A stretch of DNA of 35,233 nt from JALYUA01 sp039931865. GTDB lineage: Bacteria > Acidobacteriota > Thermoanaerobaculia > UBA5066 > Gp7-AA6. This document shows, piece after piece, positions 31,323 through 35,233 of the stretch. The position numbers were made by a program, and so were the translations under genes. The notes below the pieces were generated by a model. It ran no database searches, was not told the origin of the DNA, and worked only from the letters and a program-made list of their open reading frames with translations. The stretch covers positions 1 through 35,233 of the forward strand of contig JBDTRB010000026.1 in NCBI GenBank assembly GCA_039931865.1, written 5' to 3'. Position 1 is the stretch's first letter, and each line of letters begins with the position of its first letter.

Positions 31323-32462
31323 TCCGAAAACTTCCAGTTTCCCCGAACGTCCAGACATGTTCGACGCTCCCTTGAAACGCTCGGGCGAAAACGGGACGAG
31401 CTCTGGCGGCGGAACACCGAGGATCGCCTCGGCGACCCGCCGGGCCGTCACGGGAGCGAGAAGGATGCCATTGCGGAAATGGCCGGTGGCGAAGAAAAGG
31501 CCCGCTGTCCCGGAAGCACCGAGGATCGGCTTCGCGTCCTGACTGGCCGGCCTCAAGCCCGACCAGGCGTCTACGAACTCCGCTTGACGGAGCGAAGGGA
31601 CCAGCCGGAAGGCCGCCTCGCACAACGCGGCGACGGCCTCCGCGGTGACCTGTTTATGAAACCCGACGTCCTCTTCCGTGGACCCGAGGAGGAGCGATCC
31701 GTCGGCACGGGGCACGATGTAGACGTCTGTCGACTGGACAACACAGGGAAGGAACGGCGGCCTTGCTGCCAGTCGGACGATCTGTCCGCGGACCGGCCGG
31801 ACCGGAACGGGCGCCCTCTCCGGGTCGAAAGCGGCCCACGCGCCCGCCGCATCGACGACCGCCTCCGCTTCGAACGAGCCCTGGTCGGTTTCGACTCCGG
31901 AACAGCGACCATTCCGGTACAGAAAGCGGGAGGCCGTCGCGCCGAGCACGAACCGTACGCCCCGCCGTTCCGCTGAAACCCACAGCGCCCGGGTCAGGCG
32001 CCGCGGATCCACGGACCCGTCGAGCGGGAAGAACACGCCACGGTCGGCGCGCGGGGAGGAGAGTCCCCCGGTGATCTGCCGGATGCGTCGGCCGTCCACC
32101 TCCTCGAGCGGAAATCCAGACTCCCGCTGGAAGAGGAACGAGGCGAAGTCCTTCGTTCCGTCGAGATCGCAGCGGAGGACCCCGCCGTCACGCCATTCGA
32201 CCGAGAGCCCGGTTTCCGTCTCGAGCTCGGCACACCATTCGGGATAGAGGCCGCGGCTCTCGGCCGCGAGGTCGAAGAACGGTCCCTGCGGCACGCCTTC
32301 CGCCTGCGGCGCGATCAATCCCGCCGCGGCGCCGGAGGCCTCCGCTCCAGGCGCGGCGCGCTCCAGAACCGTGACGCTCGCGCCGCGACGGGCGAGCTCG
32401 CGGGCGAGCGCGCATCCGATCACGCCGCCTCCGACGATCAGGACGCTCCGCGCGGAGCTCAC
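31320..32462 (-). CDS. thiO: Glycine oxidase ThiO-like FAD enzyme
   Basis: The product is 380 residues from the GTG at 32462. The FAD-binding GGGVIG (11-16) with a trailing ELARRGASVTVLE is followed by D-amino-acid-oxidase-type core sequence and the signature GHFRNGILLAP near the C-terminus, typical of ThiO. ThiO oxidises glycine to iminoglycine for thiazole synthesis in thiamine making. No other thi gene is in the window, so a more general D-amino-acid or sarcosine oxidase role is possible. GTGA overlaps the upstream gene's stop. A longer frame to 33113 is rejected as shadow. Confidence 0.87.
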   Translation of the reverse strand: MSSARSVLIVGGGVIGCALARELARRGASVTVLERAAPGAEASGAAAGLIAPQAEGVPQGPFFDLAAESRGLYPEWCAELETETGLSVEWRDGGVLRCDLDGTKDFASFLFQRESGFPLEEVDGRRIRQITGGLSSPRADRGVFFPLDGSVDPRRLTRALWVSAERRGVRFVLGATASRFLYRNGRCSGVETDQGSFEAEAVVDAAGAWAAFDPERAPVPVRPVRGQIVRLAARPPFLPCVVQSTDVYIVPRADGSLLLGSTEEDVGFHKQVTAEAVAALCEAAFRLVPSLRQAEFVDAWSGLRPASQDAKPILGASGTAGLFFATGHFRNGILLAPVTARRVAEAILGVPPPELVPFSPERFKGASNMSGRSGKLEVFG

Positions 32463-32971
32463 CGCCGCCGGCGGCGCCGCCCGAATGCGTCGCCCGCGAT
32501 CCTTCCCGCGGCCCACGCCGCGAGCGCACCGGAAGCCGCGCCGGCAATGGCGCCCGCGTAGGGAAGGAGACCGGGCGCGCGGCGGCGGAACGAGGCGCGC
32601 GCGCCCTTCAGAAACCCGCTGCGAAACACGAGCGCCGCGCTGCCCAGAGCCAGCGCTCCCACGGCCGCGGCCGCCCGTTCGACGGCCGTCGTCTCGCGCT
32701 TGTGAGCGCGCGCGATGGCGAGGGCGAGGCGGTTCAGTGTGACGACCTGAAAGGAAAGGTCTGCGGCGAGCGGAATTGCGGCGAGGAATCCGGCGGGAAC
32801 GGATGCGACAGAGCCCACGGCCGCGCACCGCAGCGCGGCGCCGGTTACCAGCCGTTGGGAGACCTCTTCCGGGTCGGCATCGGGATGCCGTTCGACGATC
32901 CTGCGGATGTCGGCGTCGAGTCGTTCCTGGTCGGGTCCGAGGAGCACCGCGCGTGCGAGGTCGACGTACAT
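32459..32971 (-). CDS. Unknown helical protein with hydrophobic segments
   Basis: This 170-residue protein from the ATG at 32971 (MYVDLARAVLLGPDQERL) has hydrophobic helices near 48-70 and 100-117 and an Ala/Gly-rich segment near 131-158. It ends in a run of six arginines after FG. Part of it recalls the EcsC-like helical family, but I cannot confirm this. A frame from 33082 adds 37 residues without signal or conservation. A TAAGAT box lies eight bases before the ATG. It shares a GTGA overlap with thiO. Confidence 0.68.
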   Translation of the reverse strand: MYVDLARAVLLGPDQERLDADIRRIVERHPDADPEEVSQRLVTGAALRCAAVGSVASVPAGFLAAIPLAADLSFQVVTLNRLALAIARAHKRETTAVERAAAAVGALALGSAALVFRSGFLKGARASFRRRAPGLLPYAGAIAGAASGALAAWAAGRIAGDAFGRRRRRR

Positions 32972-32979
32972 GGAGGGGA

Positions 32980-32985
32980 ATCTTA
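32980..32985 (-). promoter_or_regulatory. -10-like box before the 170-residue unknown
   Basis: Minus-strand TAAGAT is followed by TCCCCTCC and the ATG at 32971. There is no ribosome site, so a leaderless start is likely. Confidence 0.42.
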
Positions 32986-33050
32986 TCGGAGGAAAATACG
33001 AAGCGGTGAAGGCGAAGGGTGGACAGCTCGAGGCGGGAAGGGAGTCCCGG

Positions 33051-33120
33051 GAAGCCTGAGGCTTCTCCCCCGCCCCTCGCACTGCTGCTTTCGCCCGTCT
33101 CTCTCACGCGCAACCGCGTG
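33051..33120. promoter_or_regulatory. Two hairpins in the divergent control region before the cyclophilin
   Basis: GAAGCC-TGA-GGCTTC (33051-33065) and CACGCG-CAAC-CGCGTG (33105-33120) are inverted repeats between the 170-residue unknown (minus) and the cyclophilin (plus). The second is followed by TTATGTTTT and a possible -10 TATGTT (33122-33127). They could be operators or mRNA structures; nothing more specific can be said. Confidence 0.4.
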
Positions 33121-33159
33121 TTATGTTTTAAAGCGAATTCTCGAAAGGAGCCTGGAACG

Positions 33160-33792
33160 ATGAGAAAGCTCGGATTTGCCCTGATGCTGCTGTGCGCGCT
33201 ACCGCTCGCGCTCGCGGCGGCGCCGGCGGCGAGAAAGGGAAAGGCAAAGAAAACTGTGTCTTCCGCACCCCGCGACTACTCGAACACGCTGGCCACTCTG
33301 CAGACCGAGGCCGGCGACATCACGATCAAGTTCTTTCACGACAAGGCCCCGAAGCACGTCGAAAACTTCATCGACCTGGCGTCGAAGGGCTTTTACGACA
33401 ACACCTTCTTTCACCGCGTCATCCCCGGCTTCATGATCCAGGGAGGCGACCCCAACACCAAGGGCGCGGAGGACGCCGCGCACCGGTACGGAACCGGCGG
33501 GAACGTCGTCAGCGGCAAGGAAGCGCGGCTGAAGGCCGAGTTCAACGACACCTCCCACAAGCGCGGAATCGTTTCGATGGCGCGCTCGCAGGACCCGAAT
33601 TCCGCGTCCTCGCAGTTCTTCGTCGTGGTGAAGGACTCGACGTTCCTCGACAACCAGTACACGGCCTTCGGCGAGGTGGTCTCCGGAATGGACGTCGTCG
33701 ACAAGATCGTCGCCGCTCCCAAGAACGCGAACGACCTGCCGAACCAGCCGACTCGCATCAAGAAAATCATGCTGACCCAGGCCAAGGGTTGA
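33160..33792 (+). CDS. Exported cyclophilin-type peptidyl-prolyl isomerase
   Basis: The product is 210 residues from the ATG at 33160, which follows GAAAGGAG. A signal peptide (MRKLGFALMLLCALPLALAA, cut near AAPAA) leads into a basic linker and a cyclophilin domain (about 42-206). The active-site block FHRVIPGFMIQGGDP is at 84-98, and SQFFVVV and FGEVVSGMDVVD follow. It should speed proline isomerisation in the periplasm. The TGA stop is part of a GGGTTGA octamer array. Confidence 0.93.
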   Translation: MRKLGFALMLLCALPLALAAAPAARKGKAKKTVSSAPRDYSNTLATLQTEAGDITIKFFHDKAPKHVENFIDLASKGFYDNTFFHRVIPGFMIQGGDPNTKGAEDAAHRYGTGGNVVSGKEARLKAEFNDTSHKRGIVSMARSQDPNSASSQFFVVVKDSTFLDNQYTAFGEVVSGMDVVDKIVAAPKNANDLPNQPTRIKKIMLTQAKG

Positions 33793-33849
33793 GGGGTTGA
33801 AGGGTTGAAGGGTTGAAGGGTTGAGGGGTTGAGGGGTTGAAGGGGTGAA
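33786..33849. repeat. Octamer tandem array GGGTTGAA/G x8
   Basis: Eight units in register: GGGTTGAG, GGGTTGAA x3, GGGTTGAG x2, GGGTTGAA, then GGGGTGAA. The first unit contains the cyclophilin stop codon. Degenerate units (AGGGCGA, GGGGCTGA) continue to about 33865. Minus-strand translation of the array (NPSTPQPFNPST...) is not a gene. Confidence 0.9.
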
Positions 33850-33968
33850 GGGCGAGGGGCTGAGGCGCTGATCCTTTCAAAAAGCGGGAGGAGGCTCGAG
33901 CGGGGGACGCCGGAAGACCGGGTCCTCCGGACGGTCCGATTGCGGCTCCCCGTCTTTCCCATCCCCCG

Positions 33969-34955
33969 GTGACCCTCTCGACCGTTCTCCCTCCCGAGTT
34001 CTCACTCCTCTCCGCCCTGGCGGAGCGCACGCATCACGAGCCGGTCTCGTGCGAGGTGCTTCCGGGAGACGTCGGCCGGAGGCGCTACGTGCGGCTCCTG
34101 CTCGCGGACAACCGCTCGGTGCTCGGCGTCATGTACCCGCAGGAGGAGTCGGACTCGCGACGCCGCTGGTCCGCGGCGCGCGCGGCGCTCCGCGACAGGA
34201 TCCGCGTGCCTCTGCTGATCGCGGACGACCAGGCGGGCAACCAGATCGTCGAAGACTTCGGCCGCGAGGACCTCGCCGCAAAATTCCTCCAGAGTCCCGG
34301 AGAGCGGAAGGCCTGGTTGCAGCTTGCCGTCGCCGCGGGTTCGGTATTCGCGGAGACGGAGGATCCGGGCATCAATCCCCCGTTCGACGCGGCGCTCTTC
34401 CGGCGAGAGCTGAATCTTGCCCGCGAAGCCGTTTTTGATCTCTACCTGCAGCAGCCGCTCACCCCCCCCGAGCGCGAGGTCCACGACCGCTGGGCGGAAG
34501 CGCTCGCGCAGGAGATCGCCTCCCATCCCCGGGCGCTCTGCCACCGCGATTTCCACGGCAACAACCTCTTTCCCCTCGACGCGGCGGTCGCGGCGATCGA
34601 CTTCCAGGATCTGCGTTCGGGCCCGGACTCCTACGACCTCGCCTCCCTTCTCTGGGAGAGGACGACGCTCGACTGGATGACGGCGGAAACGGCGGAAGAG
34701 GCGATCGACGGGTTCATCCGAGCCAGAGGCATCCAGAGGGGGCCGTTTCGGCGGCGCTTTGACCGGGTCCTCCTCCAGCGGGCCTGGAAAGTGTGCGGGA
34801 CTTTCGCCCGGGCGGTCGCGCAGGGCCGGGGCGAGGCGTACAGGCGGTACCTGCCGGGCGAAATCGCCCTCGTGGGGCGGCTCCTGGGCGACACCGCCGA
34901 AGATGCCGCCTTCGCCCGACTCTTTCAGGCCCGGCTCGCGCCTCTGTTAAGCTGA
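33969..34955 (+). CDS. APH-fold sugar kinase, AmgK-like
   Basis: This 328-residue protein starts with GTG at 33969. The aminoglycoside-phosphotransferase catalytic loop reads CHRDFHGNN (191-199, base Asp194) and the metal loop IDFQD (210-214). The block IDFQDLRSGPDSYDLASLL is close to AmgK, a kinase that phosphorylates the anomeric carbon of MurNAc and GlcNAc in cell-wall recycling. The usual partner MurU is not in the window, so the assignment rests on motifs. There is no drug-resistance context. The tatA gene follows after 28 bases. Confidence 0.82.
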   Translation: MTLSTVLPPEFSLLSALAERTHHEPVSCEVLPGDVGRRRYVRLLLADNRSVLGVMYPQEESDSRRRWSAARAALRDRIRVPLLIADDQAGNQIVEDFGREDLAAKFLQSPGERKAWLQLAVAAGSVFAETEDPGINPPFDAALFRRELNLAREAVFDLYLQQPLTPPEREVHDRWAEALAQEIASHPRALCHRDFHGNNLFPLDAAVAAIDFQDLRSGPDSYDLASLLWERTTLDWMTAETAEEAIDGFIRARGIQRGPFRRRFDRVLLQRAWKVCGTFARAVAQGRGEAYRRYLPGEIALVGRLLGDTAEDAAFARLFQARLAPLLS

Positions 34956-34983
34956 CCGTCCATCCTTCGAAGGAGAACCATCG

Positions 34984-35160
34984 ATGTTTGGCTCACTCGG
35001 CGTCCCCGAACTTCTGATCATCCTGCTGATCGTGATCATCATCTTCGGCGCGAACAAGCTGCCACAGCTCGGCAAGGGAATCGGGCAGGGCATGCGCAAC
35101 TTCAAGGACTCGATCAAGGACGGCGGGGTGGACGAGACCAAGACGACGCCGCCCAAGTAA
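34984..35160 (+). CDS. tatA: Twin-arginine translocase subunit TatA/E
   Basis: This 58-residue protein has one N-terminal transmembrane helix (LLIILLIVIIIFGANKLP), the FG hinge and an amphipathic helix beginning KLPQLGKGIGQGMRNFKDS. This is the classical TatA/E plan, which forms the pore for folded proteins in the twin-arginine pathway. The ATG at 34984 follows GAAGGAG. It is short for TatA because the acidic tail is trimmed (GGVDETKTTPPK). TatC and TatB are not in the window. The TAA stop begins the same dispersed repeat as at 1-55. Confidence 0.93.
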   Translation: MFGSLGVPELLIILLIVIIIFGANKLPQLGKGIGQGMRNFKDSIKDGGVDETKTTPPK

Positions 35161-35185
35161 CGTCGCCTCCGGTCACTACGCGACG
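35161..35185 (+). repeat. Dispersed repeat after the tatA stop
   Basis: Beginning at the base after TAA, the 25 bases match 40-16 (minus strand) at 22 of 25 positions. See the entry at 1-55. Confidence 0.6.
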
Positions 35186-35197
35186 CGCTCACGCGCC

Positions 35198-35232
35198 GGC
35201 GAGCGGCTCGCCTGAAGGCTCGACCGCTCGCC
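35198..35232 (+). terminator. Possible hairpin terminator after tatA
   Basis: GGCGAGCGG (35198-35206) pairs with CCGCTCGCC (35224-35232); the loop holds a small inner hairpin GCCT-GA-AGGC. No T-run is visible before the window ends, so termination is uncertain. Confidence 0.4.
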
Positions 35233-35233
35233 T

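Noticed and set aside
29614..31623. 669-residue frame on the minus strand over the Tes-like gene
   Set aside because: Arg/Gly-rich shadow in another frame of the same strand. The Tes-like frame holds all conserved motifs.
32463..33113. Open frame that would extend ThiO to 597 residues
   Set aside because: The extension is Arg-rich shadow of the 170-residue unknown. The FAD motif begins right after the GTG at 32462.
33767..34030. Minus-strand frame with NPSTPQPFNPST repeats
   Set aside because: It only translates the GGGTTGA octamer array. There is no start site and the sequence is low in complexity.
33969..34955. Aminoglycoside resistance gene
   Set aside because: The protein has the phosphotransferase fold but matches AmgK-like sugar kinases in the IDFQD block, and there is no resistance context.

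Overview
The window is GC-rich chromosomal DNA (roughly two-thirds GC by eye) from a free-living bacterium. It is packed with housekeeping and lineage-specific genes, and no gap between genes exceeds 300 bases. I see no rRNA, tRNA, CRISPR, phage or intact transposase genes. Several features fit Acidobacteriota or a neighbouring deep phylum: a fused B12-like/radical SAM/DUF2344 protein, a PTPS-like enzyme with an active-site Glu, a Tes-like radical SAM protein, and many start codons just downstream of a -10 box. This placement is an inference from gene content only.

Layout, left to right. 1-2153 (minus): zinc metallopeptidase plus D-Ala-D-Ala-ligase-like ATP-grasp enzyme, a probable peptide-making and peptide-cutting pair. 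2239-5352 (plus): CDGSH Fe-S protein, a secreted unknown, a membrane diguanylate cyclase and a small zinc-ribbon protein. 5379-7191 (minus): Smr-domain protein, OsmC-like protein and exported metallo-beta-lactamase-fold hydrolase. A 62-base inverted-repeat element then lies between divergent genes. 7334-8299 (plus): alpha/beta hydrolase. 8339-10994 (minus): PAS-GGDEF cyclase, rlmN and a conserved unknown. 11182-15395 (plus): thrC, the fused radical SAM protein and a PTPS-III-type pterin enzyme. 15483-15860: Thr/Pro-rich surface protein with an IPTL-like C-terminal anchor. 15966-18999 (plus): GNAT, Spinster-type MFS and PlsC-like acyltransferase, with overlapping stop/start codons. 19051-20916 (minus): bipA, divergent from recQ (20959-22887). 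22925-27419 (plus): S9 peptidase, SUI1/YciH, histidine phosphatase, PepSY-type membrane protein and RlmA-like methyltransferase. 27702-29114: rhlE, bracketed by inverted copies of a CCCTCACCC-type palindromic repeat. 29364-32971 (minus): Tes-like radical SAM, thiO and a membrane-associated unknown. 33160-35160 (plus): exported cyclophilin, APH-fold kinase and tatA.

Three groups look functionally coherent. The MFS and acyltransferase pair resembles a lysophospholipid uptake and re-acylation module. The ATP-grasp and metallopeptidase pair looks like an uncharacterised peptide system. The PTPS-III-type enzyme probably supplies the folate pterin in place of FolB. The Tes-like protein hints at membrane-spanning lipids.

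Non-coding DNA is also structured. At least five spacers carry 7- or 8-base tandem repeats, often starting at or inside the preceding stop codon. Palindromic repeats and a MITE-like inverted repeat occur in other spacers. A TANNNT or near-consensus -10 box sits 5-10 bases before the start codon of eight genes, which suggests frequent leaderless or very-short-leader transcription.
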